A stretch of DNA of 64,000 nt. Origin: JBGPLJ01 sp963826145. GTDB lineage: Bacteria; Pseudomonadota; Gammaproteobacteria; Steroidobacterales; Steroidobacteraceae. The notes below the pieces were generated by a model. That model ran no database searches. It worked only from the letters and a program-made list of their open reading frames with translations, and was not told the DNA's origin. This document shows positions 52,106 through 60,691 of this stretch, piece after piece. How positions within the stretch are numbered: position 1 is the stretch's first letter; every line of letters starts with the position of its first letter. The position numbers and the translations under genes were made by a program. Location: NCBI GenBank assembly GCA_963826145.1, contig CAWGVW010000002.1, forward strand, positions 806,001 through 870,000, written 5' to 3'.

Positions 52106-53017
52106 CTACGGGCTCTGAGCGCCTGCACCTTCCACCCGCAGACCGCCTGAGCGGATATGCAGATCGCGCTGCGGGAAGGGTATCGTCAGCTTGCGCGCAC
52201 GCAGTTCGTCTTCCAGTGCCCAGAGCACCTTGGCATTGGTCCGTCCAGGCGCCGACGCGAGCCGGTGCGTGACCCACACCACGAGCTCGAAATTGAGGCT
52301 GCTTTCGCCGAAGCCGACGAGCCAGACGTCGGGTGGGCGCCGATCGTCGTTCACGATGATGCCATCGACGTGCCCGGCCGCCGCGAGGCCCGCTTCCCGC
52401 ACCACATTCTTGTCCGATCCGTAAGCGACACCGAATGGAATGTGAATGCGCCGGCTCGTGTCATCGAACGTCCAGTTCGTGACCCGTCCATTGACGAACT
52501 CTGAGTTCGGGACGAGCACGTCGACGGAATCGTTGGTCGACACGCGCGTGTAGCGGATGGCGATCTCGACCACCCTGCCGCGAACGCCCGATTGCAGATC
52601 GACGAAGTCCCCGACCTTCAGGCTTCGGTCAAGCAGCAGTACGACGCCGGACACGAAGTTCGCGAACAGGGTCTGCAGACCGAAACCGATCCCGATGCCG
52701 AGGCCCCCGCCGATCACCGCGAGCGTAGAGAAATTGACTCCTGCAGCCGTCAGCGCGAGCACCAGACCGACGCCGAGCAGCAGATAGCGCACGATACGAC
52801 CGAGCGCGTAAGCCGATGCGACGGAGAATTGCTCCGGCCGGCGGGCCGCCAGCCGATGCAGCATCCGCTCGCTCAGCCGGGCGACCCAGCCGATCGCGAG
52901 AATGAAGGCCAGGGTGATCAGCAGGCGGGCGAGGCTGATACCCGTCGCGCCGATCGTGAAGAGGGGACGGCTGATGAATTCAAGGACGTCGCCGAGGCTC
53001 TTTGCCGCTGCGTTCAT
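52106..53017 (-). CDS. MscS-type mechanosensitive channel
   Basis: 303 residues from ATG 53017, with GAGGG about 9 bases upstream. Two to three helices precede the pore region (RLLITLAFILAIGWVARLSE). The signature is NFSTLAVIGGGLGIGIGFGL then QTLFANFVSGVVLLLDRSLK and VGDFVDL, as in MscS TM3 and beta domain. C-terminal cytoplasmic strands end LKVGD...SVDVLVPNSEFVNGRVTNW. The channel releases solutes on hypo-osmotic shock and fits beside an Na+/H+ antiporter as an osmotic/ionic stress pair. It converges with the antiporter gene. Confidence 0.9.
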   Translation of the reverse strand: MNAAAKSLGDVLEFISRPLFTIGATGISLARLLITLAFILAIGWVARLSERMLHRLAARRPEQFSVASAYALGRIVRYLLLGVGLVLALTAAGVNFSTLAVIGGGLGIGIGFGLQTLFANFVSGVVLLLDRSLKVGDFVDLQSGVRGRVVEIAIRYTRVSTNDSVDVLVPNSEFVNGRVTNWTFDDTSRRIHIPFGVAYGSDKNVVREAGLAAAGHVDGIIVNDDRRPPDVWLVGFGESSLNFELVVWVTHRLASAPGRTNAKVLWALEDELRARKLTIPFPQRDLHIRSGGLRVEGAGAQSP

Positions 53018-53110
53018 GGGGACAGCCCTCAGATGCAAAGGTGGACGCTGGGCAAGCCCAGGAGCGGGTCATTACCCGACATCGCCGGATCGCGCACCGC
53101 TGCCAACCAT

Positions 53111-53600
53111 TCAGACAAGATCGAGCGCATAGAAGCGATTGCAGCCCGTGTGCCCCGTAGCGCCGAGCGGTCCCGGCAGTCGGCGGAAGCCGAGCTTTTC
53201 ATAGAGATGCCGTGCGACGTCCATGCCGGTGAGCGTTTCGAGATAGCACACGCGATAACCGAGGTTGCGCGCGGTGTCGATGCAATAGCGCAGCAGCCGC
53301 TCGCCCATGCGCATGCCGCGGATCTCCTCGAGGAAGTACATCTTGCGCAGCTCGCAGACGCCCGGTTCGCCGCCCGACGAGCGGCGCGACACCGGCGCCG
53401 CCGATGACACGGCCGTCGTACTCGACCACGAAATAAGCCGCGCCGGGGATCGAGTAGGCGGCGCTCATGTGGTCGACTTCGGCGTCGTGGATGGCATAGC
53501 CCTGGCCGTCCGCGCCGAATTCCGTCATGACGGTCCGGATGATCGCGGCCACCGCCGCGTCATCTTCGGCACGAATAGGGCGAAGGCTTGGAGTCGGCAT
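53111..53600 (-). pseudogene. GNAT family N-acetyltransferase, one frameshift
   Basis: From ATG 53600: PTPSLRPIRAEDDAAVAAII, YFVVEYDGRVIGGAGVAPL. Near 53378 the frame shifts by one base. The rest reads SGGEPGVCELRKMYFLEEIRG, MRMGERLLRYCIDTARNLGY (acetyl-CoA loop), ETLTGMDVARHLYEKLGF and NRFYALDLV. Removing one base gives 162 residues, the normal GNAT length. The R-G-M-R-M-G-E-R loop replaces the usual Q/RxxGxG/A in this subgroup. Substrate unknown. A truncated paralogue lies 3 kb to the left on the same strand. Confidence 0.82.
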
Positions 53601-53609
53601 CCCCTGCGG

Positions 53610-53951
53610 TTACTTCTTGATGTAGCCGTAGCCCAGCGTTTCGATTTCCACGAGCTCCCCGTCCTCGAATCGCAGGCGTCGCATGAGTTGATTGGGACCG
53701 AGATTGTAGAGCCATATCTCGACGGGAATCTCGATGTCACCGCCGCCGATATTGATCGGAGTCCCGTAGTACCAGTACACGGGAGGGCGGAGAATGGACT
53801 TACGCGTGATTTCTACCGGTTCGCCGCACTTCTGAATCACTTCGGAGCGGGTGTCGCCTTCGAGCACCAGCTTGTTGCCGCAGCGGAAGGCGTAAGCCGG
53901 ACTCGATGCGAGGAGGACAGCGGCGCCGAGTGCGATCCAGGGATATTTCAT
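53610..53951 (-). CDS. DUF2845 exported protein
   Basis: 113 residues. Signal peptide KYPWIALGAAVLLASSPAYA, then FRCGNKLVLEGDTRSEVIQK, CGEPVEI and a YGY-rich end (LVEIETLGYGYIKK). This is DUF2845 as in many gammaproteobacteria. Two cysteines (FRCG, KCGEP) could form a disulfide. Periplasmic location inferred, role unknown. It stands 9 bases upstream of the GNAT gene on the same strand. Confidence 0.83.
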   Translation of the reverse strand: MKYPWIALGAAVLLASSPAYAFRCGNKLVLEGDTRSEVIQKCGEPVEITRKSILRPPVYWYYGTPINIGGGDIEIPVEIWLYNLGPNQLMRRLRFEDGELVEIETLGYGYIKK

Positions 53952-54041
53952 AGGGGGCGCTAGCGTGAGTGGCCATCCTGAACCCGGGATTAACGCGACG
54001 CCAGTCCGCGGCGCCGGTTCACCGACTCTTATTATCTTATG

Positions 54042-55232
54042 TCACGCCGTGAGCTCACCGCGAATCGCATGCAGGTAGAGCTGTTCGAAGCCCGCACGGT
54101 CCATGGGCAGCGGATTCGACGGCGTGCTCGGATCGACGAGCGCCTGCGGCGCGAACTCGGCGGCATGTTCCTCCTTCAACCCAAGCGCGGAGAGCGCGGG
54201 TGGAATGCCGATCGACTCGCGCAGTTCGAGCACCCAATCGATGAACGCGGCGTAGGTTGCTTTGCGAAGACCGATATACGCGGCGAGCCGGGCGAGCTTT
54301 TTCGCAATCGCCGGTTCGTTGTGCACCAGCACGTACGGCATGACGACGCCGTTGGTGAGCCCGTGATGGGTATTGAGATTGGCGGAGCAGGGGTGACTCA
54401 GGCTGTGCATCGCGCCGAGGCCCTTTTGAAACGCGGTGGCTCCCATGGTCGACGCGATGAGCATGTGCGCGCGGGCTTCAACGTCGCCGCCGTCGCGCAC
54501 GGCGGCCGGCAGCCATTCTTTCACCAGGCGGACGCCCTCGACGGCAATGCCGTCGGCAAGCGGGTGATAGGCCGGCGCGCAGAACGCCTCGAGATTGTGC
54601 GAGAGCGCGTCCATGCCGACCGCGGCCGTGATCTTCGCCGGCAAGCCGACGCCGAGCTCGGGATCCTCGATGACGATGGCAGGCAGCAGACGTGGATGGA
54701 AGATGAGTTTCTTCGTGTGATCGCGCTGGTCGGTCAGCACGGAGCAGCGGCCGACCTCCGATCCCGTGCCGGCGGTCGTCGGCACTGCGATGACTGGCGC
54801 CATGCCCGCAACATTGACGCGGGTGAACCAGTCCTCCTTGTCTTCGAAATCCCAGATCGGCCGCGTCTGGCCGACCATCAGGCCAACTGCTTTGCCGATG
54901 TCGAGGGCGCTGCCGCCGCCAAAGGCGATGACGCCGTCGTGGCCGCCGGCGCGGAACCGAGCGACACCCTGCGTGACATTCGCTTCGATCGGATTCGGCT
55001 GCACGTCCGAAAATACTTCGCAGCCGAGGCCGGCGTCGCGGCAGATCTGCACCGTCTGCGCCACGACAGAGAGCTTGGCGAGGCCTGCGTCCGTCACCAG
55101 CAGCGGCCGCTCCATCCCTAGTTCCCGGCACGCGGCCGGCAGGTCGCGAATGCGGCCAGCGCCGAAGCGGATGCTCGTAGGGTAGTTCCAGCGGCCGGCT
55201 AGTTCGGGCTTGGCAGATTTCACCGTGGTCAT
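54042..55232 (-). CDS. Iron-containing (type III) alcohol dehydrogenase
   Basis: 396 residues from ATG 55232, with GGAGGTGG about 5 bases upstream. NAD-binding block GVIAFGGGSALDIGKAVGLM, then AVPTTAGTGSEVGRCSVLTD, and the metal-ligand region DALSHNLEAFCAPAYHPLAD with GLGAMHSLSHPCSANLNTHHG (Asp/His/His/His ligands). The enzyme oxidises primary alcohols or reduces aldehydes with NAD(P). It overlaps the aldehyde dehydrogenase gene by 4 bases (ATGA) and the pair sits downstream of a glutamine synthetase-like ligase, a set consistent with amino-alcohol oxidation. Confidence 0.88.
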   Translation of the reverse strand: MTTVKSAKPELAGRWNYPTSIRFGAGRIRDLPAACRELGMERPLLVTDAGLAKLSVVAQTVQICRDAGLGCEVFSDVQPNPIEANVTQGVARFRAGGHDGVIAFGGGSALDIGKAVGLMVGQTRPIWDFEDKEDWFTRVNVAGMAPVIAVPTTAGTGSEVGRCSVLTDQRDHTKKLIFHPRLLPAIVIEDPELGVGLPAKITAAVGMDALSHNLEAFCAPAYHPLADGIAVEGVRLVKEWLPAAVRDGGDVEARAHMLIASTMGATAFQKGLGAMHSLSHPCSANLNTHHGLTNGVVMPYVLVHNEPAIAKKLARLAAYIGLRKATYAAFIDWVLELRESIGIPPALSALGLKEEHAAEFAPQALVDPSTPSNPLPMDRAGFEQLYLHAIRGELTA

Positions 55233-56626
55233 GATGCCACCTCCGTGCGCAGGTGAAACGATTTCGGCCGCGTGAGATGTTCGAATCCGACGGTCGACAA
55301 GGTACAGCCACGGCCCGAATCCTTCACTCCCACCCAGGCGAGCGCCGGGTCGAGATAGTCGCAGCGGTTCATGAACCAGGTTCCGGTGTCGACGCGATCG
55401 CCGATCGCAAGTGCAGCATCGGGATCGCGGGTCCATATGGACGCCGTGAGTCCGTAGCGGCTGTCGTTCATGCAGGCAATCGCTTCCTCGTCCCCGCGCA
55501 CCTTGAGAATGCTGACGAGCGGACCGAAGGTTTCCTCCTGCACGGCCGGCGAGTCCTGCGGTGCGTCGACGAGTACCTGCGGCGCAAGATAGGGAGTTCC
55601 CGCCCGGCTATCGGCGAATCGGTGCTCATCGATCAGCGCGCGCGCTCCGCCTTTCACCGCGGCTTCGATTGTCCTGCGCACGTCGTCCGCCGCCTTCGTT
55701 CTGACGAGCGGGCCGAGGTTGTTGGCGGTTTTCACCGGATTGCCGAGCTTGTATGCATTCGTCAGCGCGACGAAGTCGGCAACGAAGCGCTCGTAAAGCT
55801 TCGCATCGACATAAATCCGGCCGATGCCGCAGCAGGACTGGCCGGAATTGAAGAACGCGCCGTCGACGAGATTTTCGACGGCATGCGTGAAGTTCGCGTC
55901 TGCGCGCACGTAGGCGGGATCGTTGCCGCCGAGTTCGAGACCCGCCGCAATGAAGCGCGAAGCCGCCGCACGCTGCACTGAATGGCCGCCCGCCACCGAT
56001 CCCGTGAAGGCGACGAAATCGATACGCGCGTCGCCGATCACGCGCTCGGTGTCGGCATGCGTCATGTGCAGGAACTGATACACGCCTGCGGGCAGTCCCG
56101 CTTCCTCAAAGCATTCGGCGAAACGTTCGGCGCAGAGCGGCGTTTGCGCTGAGTGCTTCAGGATCACGGCGTTGCCCGCAAGAATCGCCGGCACGACGCT
56201 GTTCACCGCGATGAGGTAGGGATAGTTCCACGCTGCGATCGTTAGCACGACGCCGAGCGGTTCGCGTCGTACGAAACGCCGGAAACCGCTTTTCGGTCCC
56301 GCGTCGATGTCGGCGAGCGCCTGCGCGGCGATCGAGGTCATGTGGCGCGCGCGCTCGAGCGTGCCGCGGACTTCACCTGGCGCGGCCGCGAGCGGGCGCC
56401 CCATCTGCCAGGTGATTTCTTCGGCGATCCTGTCGCGACGCTTTTCGAACGCGGTCGAGAAAGCGTCGACAATGCGAATGCGCTCCGCGACCGGGACCTG
56501 CTTCCAGGCCTGTTGCGCCTTGTCCGCGAGGGTCAGCGCATGCTCGATATCGGCCGCAGTGGCGTACGGTCGTTCGACGTACACCCGGCCATCAACCGGT
56601 GAAATCGTGCTTTGTATTGCGGCCAT
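55229..56626 (-). CDS. NAD(P)-dependent aldehyde dehydrogenase
   Basis: 465 residues from ATG 56626, which overlaps the stop of the upstream ligase gene (ATGA). ALDH blocks: AAWNYPYLIAVNSVVPAILA, GNAVILKHSAQTPLCAERF, FVAFTGSVAGGHSVQRAAAS, catalytic Glu in GLELGGNDPAYVRADA, catalytic Cys in FNSGQSCCGIGRIYVD, and VQEETFGPLVSILKV. Oxidises an aldehyde to the acid. Together with the iron alcohol dehydrogenase it could take a gamma-glutamylated amino alcohol through aldehyde to acid. The specific substrate is not readable from the sequence. Confidence 0.88.
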   Translation of the reverse strand: MAAIQSTISPVDGRVYVERPYATAADIEHALTLADKAQQAWKQVPVAERIRIVDAFSTAFEKRRDRIAEEITWQMGRPLAAAPGEVRGTLERARHMTSIAAQALADIDAGPKSGFRRFVRREPLGVVLTIAAWNYPYLIAVNSVVPAILAGNAVILKHSAQTPLCAERFAECFEEAGLPAGVYQFLHMTHADTERVIGDARIDFVAFTGSVAGGHSVQRAAASRFIAAGLELGGNDPAYVRADANFTHAVENLVDGAFFNSGQSCCGIGRIYVDAKLYERFVADFVALTNAYKLGNPVKTANNLGPLVRTKAADDVRRTIEAAVKGGARALIDEHRFADSRAGTPYLAPQVLVDAPQDSPAVQEETFGPLVSILKVRGDEEAIACMNDSRYGLTASIWTRDPDAALAIGDRVDTGTWFMNRCDYLDPALAWVGVKDSGRGCTLSTVGFEHLTRPKSFHLRTEVAS

Positions 56627-58034
56627 CAGATGATTTCGAAGTAGCGCTGCAATTCCCAGTCCGTGATCGACTTGCGGAACTCGCGCTCTTCCCACTCGCG
56701 TGTCGCCGCGTAGTGATCGACGAAGTCCGAACCGAACCAGTCGCGCGCCATCGAAGAGCCCTTCAGTCGCTGTGCGGCGTCCCAGAGCGTGCGCGGCAGA
56801 GTTGAGGCGTTTCGGCCATTCGTGCGCATATGCGTTCCCCTGCACGGGCTTGTCGGGCTCGATCTTCGTTCTCGATGCCCCAGAGGCCGGAGGCGAGCGC
56901 CGCCGCCAGGCTGATGTGCGGATTCGCATCCGCCGCGATGATGCGGTATTCGACGCGCTGCGACTTGGGGCTCCCGTGAATGATGCGCAGGGCGCAGGTG
57001 CGGTTCTCGACGCCCCAGGTGGAGTCCGTCGGCGCCCAGAACCCCGGGATGAGCCGCCGGTACGAATTGATGGTCGGCGAGATCATCGCGAGAAGCTCGG
57101 GCATCAGCTTCTGCATGCCGCCGACGAAGTGCCGCATCGTGGTCGACATGTGGTGCGGCGCCTTGGGATCGTAGAACGCGGAATTGCCGCGCCTGTCCTT
57201 GAGCGAGATGTGCGTGTGGCCGCTCTGGCCCGGCCAGTCCCGCGACCATTTCGCCATGAAGGTCGCCATTTTGCCGTGGCGCTGGGCGACGATCTTGCAG
57301 AACGTCTTGAAGAGCGCCGCCTTGTCGGCTGCGGCCTCCGCCTTGTCCACGGTGATCGCGGCCTCGAGCACGCCGGGGCCGGTTTCCTCGTGCAGGCCCT
57401 CGAAGCGGAAGTCCATTTCCTCGGACAGCGCGAGGAGCGTGCGATAGAACTCGCTGTGCACGCTGTTGCGTATGACCGAATAGCCGAAGAAACCCGGCGC
57501 CATCGGCTTGAGGTCCCGGTAGTTCTTCTGGCGCACCGATTCCGGCGTCTCGTCGAAGACGAAGAATTCGTATTCAAGACCGGCGAAAGCCTCGAAGCCC
57601 ATCTTGCGGCCGCGTTCGATGACGCGGCGAAGCACGCCACGCGGACACAAGGCGTCGGCCGGCGGCGCAAATTCGCACAGGAAAAAGAGCCCATCGCCTT
57701 CGAAGGGCAGCGGCCGGCAGCTCTCGGGAAGAATGCGAACCGGCGCGTCGGGGTATCCCGTATGCCAGCCGGTGTACTTCACGTTGTCGTAGAGCTGGTC
57801 ATTCGCGTCCCAGCCGAGCACGACGTCGCAGAAGCCGAAGCCGCCGTCGAGCGCAGACTCGAACTTGTCCCGCGATATGTACTTGCCGCGCAGGATCCCG
57901 TCGACATCGAATACGCCGACCTTGACGTGTTTCAGGTCGCGCTGCGCCACGATGGCGCGCGCGTCACGCGCATTCTTGACGGCGCGTGGGGCGATTGCGC
58001 CGCGAGCCCGCCGGTTTGACGATGGTTTGGCCAT
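56626..58034 (-). pseudogene. Glutamine synthetase-like gamma-glutamyl ligase (PuuA/GlnA4-type), two frameshifts
   Basis: From ATG 58034: KHVKVGVFDVDGILRGKYIS, FAGLEYEFFVFDE (metal-binding E.E), GFFGYSVIRNSVHSEFYRTL, FEGLHEETGPGVLEAAITVD, GKMATFMAKW, SGHTHISLKD and TINSYRRLIPGFWAPTDSTW, all GS-fold motifs. The frame breaks at about 56870 (after GIENE) and again near 56797. The correct C terminus, IEPDKPVQGNAYAHEWPKRL to DWELQRYFEII, is spread over two other frames. Removing two bases gives 468 residues. The FDVDG and LRGK N terminus is of the polyamine/ethanolamide ligase branch rather than nitrogen-assimilating GlnA. Confidence 0.85.
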
Positions 58035-58240
58035 GCGTGTCCTCGAGAATTTATGTTTGTTCTGGCGGCGGTGACCGGCTTGTCGCTGGACTTCGCGCCG
58101 GCTGCTTTTTTGGGAGCGTCCGGAGTCTGCGATGCCGTGCTACTGCGCGTCAAATGCCGCTTGTGCGTCGCAAAAGCGACGGCACAGGGCTGCAAGGTTG
58201 TTTGACTTCAGCACTCCGGCTCTACACGATCGCGCCGCCC

Positions 58241-58939
58241 ATGCGACTCGACCTGGAAAGCCTGTCCCGCAGCGCGCCCGCACTCGTCGTTCTCTGCACG
58301 CGCCCGCGTCCCGCGTCCGTGAAATCCCGCGCGCTGCCCGACCCCGAGGGCCAGGCGACTTTCGACTTGAGTCAGGCGCTCCTTGCCTGCGCGCTTGAGG
58401 ATGCCGAGGCCTGGAACGGTCCGGTGGTCCTCGCGCTGGCGCTTGCAAGCGATCTCGCCTGGGCCGGTTCCGTCGCGCGTCGCGACTGGTCGATCGTCGG
58501 GCAGGCGGGCGGCAATCCGGGCGAACGCATCAATGCAGTTGACCAGATCCTGCGGCGTCATGGGGCTCGCACGCTCGTGTTCATTGGCACGGACGCGCCC
58601 GTTCACAGTGAAGAGGATTACGCGCTGGCGCGCGCGGCGCTCGAATCAGCGGATGTCGCCCTGATGACATCGACGGGCGGCGGCGTGACGCTCATGGCCA
58701 CGCGGCGACCCTGGCCTGATCTGGCGACGCTAGCCTGGAACACGAACCGTCTTGGAGCGGAGCTTGCCTATCACTGCGAGTGCGAGGGACTGCGGGTGGG
58801 AAAGCTCCCGCGTCGCCATCAGGTTCAGGGCATCGACGACTGCGCCCGCATCGTCAGCGAACTGGCGCAGGACAAGCGGCCGAAGCGGCAGGCGCTCGTT
58901 GCCGTCGCAAGGCGCCTGGTTGAGCGGCGAGCCGGATGA
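58241..58939 (+). CDS. DUF2064 / glycosyltransferase-like protein (TIGR04282-type)
   Basis: 232 residues from ATG 58241. Family blocks: APALVVLCTRPRPASVKSRA (nucleotide-binding N terminus), QGAGNPGERI-like GQAGGNPGERINAVDQILRR, LVFIGTDAPVHSEEDYALA (D-x-P) and ALMTSTGGGVTLMATRRPWP. DUF2064 proteins resemble sugar-nucleotide transferases of the GT-A fold and are often called rSAM/selenodomain-associated transferase 1. The stop overlaps the ATG of the radical SAM gene (ATGA), which ties it to that enzyme. The substrate is unknown. Confidence 0.82.
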   Translation: MRLDLESLSRSAPALVVLCTRPRPASVKSRALPDPEGQATFDLSQALLACALEDAEAWNGPVVLALALASDLAWAGSVARRDWSIVGQAGGNPGERINAVDQILRRHGARTLVFIGTDAPVHSEEDYALARAALESADVALMTSTGGGVTLMATRRPWPDLATLAWNTNRLGAELAYHCECEGLRVGKLPRRHQVQGIDDCARIVSELAQDKRPKRQALVAVARRLVERRAG

Positions 58940-59814
58940 CCCCGATGAGCGCGGCGATAGTCCTCACCTCCACGTTGACCGAAGTCTGGTTTCACACCGG
59001 CACCGCCTGCAATCTCGAATGCCCGTTCTGCCTGGAAGGTTCGCGGCCCGGAGATTCGCGGCTCGAGCGCCTGACGCTCGCGGACGTCCGCCCGATCGTC
59101 GATGAAGCGCGCACGCTCGGCGTGCGGCAGTTCTCCTTCACGGGTGGTGAACCGCTGATTGTGAAGGACATCGTCCGGATTCTAGGGTACGCGCTCGCCG
59201 TGGCACCTTGCCTCGTGCTCACGAACGGAACAGCGCCACTCATCCGCCGCGTGCAACAACTCGACGCTCTGCGTTCGCAGCCCAACGTGCTGTCGTTCCG
59301 CGTGAGCCTCGACCACCCGGAAGCGGAACGCCACGATGCGGGCCGCGGCTGGGGCAATTTTCGCAGGGCGCTCGAGGGCCTTGCACTCCTGCACCAGCGG
59401 GGTTTCCCGGTTTCCATCACGCGGCAGGTCACTCCGGGCGAAGACGCCGCCGCAATTCACGCGGCATTTCGCACGGCCTTCAGCAAGCACGGATTGCCCA
59501 CTGACCTCGCGATCGTCGCTTTGCCCGACTACGGCTTGCCGGGTGCGAGTGGTGGCAAGCCGCCCGTCGTCGATGACGAGCTGGCGCGGCGCCATTCGAA
59601 TGCGTTCGGCATGCCCCTGATGTGCACGCAAAGCAAGATGATCGTGAAGCGCGACGGGGCCGCCCGCGTCTACGCCTGTGCGCTGGTAGACGATGACCGC
59701 GACTTTGAACAGGGCACGACACTTGCGCAGGCGCTCACGCGCGAGACCCTGCTGCGACATTCGCGCTGTCATGCCTGCATCGCCACGGGCGCAAGCATGA
59801 GCGCTCTGCAATGA
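58936..59814 (+). CDS. Radical SAM protein
   Basis: 292 residues from ATG 58936. The cluster motif CNLECPFC (CxxxCxxC) is near residue 29, followed by the SAM-binding FSFTGGEPLIVKDIV near 75. C-terminal cysteines (PLMCTQSK, YACALVDDD, SRCHACIATGA) look like a SPASM-like auxiliary cluster. Radical chemistry on an unknown substrate is expected. The overlapping DUF2064 gene suggests one biosynthetic step shared by the pair. The short length (typical SPASM enzymes run 350 or more) and the missing barrel strands are worth noting. Confidence 0.85.
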   Translation: MTPMSAAIVLTSTLTEVWFHTGTACNLECPFCLEGSRPGDSRLERLTLADVRPIVDEARTLGVRQFSFTGGEPLIVKDIVRILGYALAVAPCLVLTNGTAPLIRRVQQLDALRSQPNVLSFRVSLDHPEAERHDAGRGWGNFRRALEGLALLHQRGFPVSITRQVTPGEDAAAIHAAFRTAFSKHGLPTDLAIVALPDYGLPGASGGKPPVVDDELARRHSNAFGMPLMCTQSKMIVKRDGAARVYACALVDDDRDFEQGTTLAQALTRETLLRHSRCHACIATGASMSALQ

Positions 59815-59890
59815 ATCGGGGCGCAGCGAGTTGCCAACGCCGAAGCCCGCAATGCAAGATCGCGTGCCGCCACATGCTTCGAGGTCCCGC

Positions 59891-60679
59891 ATGAATGTGC
59901 CGAATGCCTGGCCCGCGAGGCTTCTCGGAATTGCCCGTTATGCAGCGCTTGCGAGCGCCGCACTGCTCCTTGTTGCCGGGCCCGGCCATCGCCTGCGGCT
60001 ACTGCCCTTCGATTTCGCCTTCAAGGGTCCGTTTCTCATCGGCGTGCTGACGGCGTTCGTAGCATTCATGTTCGCGGGCTCGGCGCTCCTTACGAGCAGC
60101 ACCGGACGGGGCGAGCCGAAGGCCTGGCGCAACTGGCTGGCATTCGTGTTCGGGGCGTTTGTGGTCATCGCCGCCGTACACTGGTATGGGCAGCTGCGCT
60201 CGGCTTCGCTCCTGCACGATGTGACCACGGATACCGTGCATCCGCCGCCGTTCGTCGAATCGGTTGCGCGCCGTGCCGCCGATCACGCGACGAATACGGT
60301 CGATTACGTGGCCGAATATTCGGTGGACGGCGCTGCCGTCAATGCACCCGAGCTGCAGAAGAAGCTCTACCCGGATCTGCGGCAAGTCCTGTTGCGGGCG
60401 AAAAAGCCGGCCGAGGGATTCGTCCTCGCCGAGAAGGCAGCCCGGGCCATGGGCTGGAAGATCGTCGCGGTCGTCGCGGGCGAGGGCCGTATCGAAGCGA
60501 CGTGCACGTCGCTCTTTTTTGGCCTCAAGGACGACATCGCGATCCGGGTGCGTTCCGAGCAACTCGGCCGCGGCAGCGTGGTCGATGTGCGGTCGGCGTC
60601 GCGCCTCGGCGCAAACGACGGTGGCTCAAATGCACGCAATATCCGCGAGTTCACCGATCGCCTGAAGACCATGAACTAG
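59891..60679 (+). CDS. DUF1499 membrane protein
   Basis: 262 residues from ATG 59891, with GAGG 6 bases upstream. Three membrane segments (IARYAALASAALLLVAGPG, FLIGVLTAFVAFMFAGSALL, WLAFVFGAFVVIAAVHWYG) precede the DUF1499 domain: DTVHPPPFVESVARR, LQKKLYPDLRQVLL, MGWKIVAVVAGEGRIEATCT, LFFGLKDDIAIRVR and DVRSASRLGANDGGSNARNI. The domain is thought to be periplasmic or cytosolic and is uncharacterised. It may be cotranscribed with the radical SAM gene, 76 bases upstream. Confidence 0.83.
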   Translation: MNVPNAWPARLLGIARYAALASAALLLVAGPGHRLRLLPFDFAFKGPFLIGVLTAFVAFMFAGSALLTSSTGRGEPKAWRNWLAFVFGAFVVIAAVHWYGQLRSASLLHDVTTDTVHPPPFVESVARRAADHATNTVDYVAEYSVDGAAVNAPELQKKLYPDLRQVLLRAKKPAEGFVLAEKAARAMGWKIVAVVAGEGRIEATCTSLFFGLKDDIAIRVRSEQLGRGSVVDVRSASRLGANDGGSNARNIREFTDRLKTMN

Positions 60680-60691
60680 GCAAGGAACTCG

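Noticed and set aside
51999..52118. A 39-codon frame with hydrophobic segments after the CPA1 gene
   Set aside because: It overlaps the MscS 3' end, has no ribosome site and matches nothing I recognise; it may be a remnant but cannot be supported.
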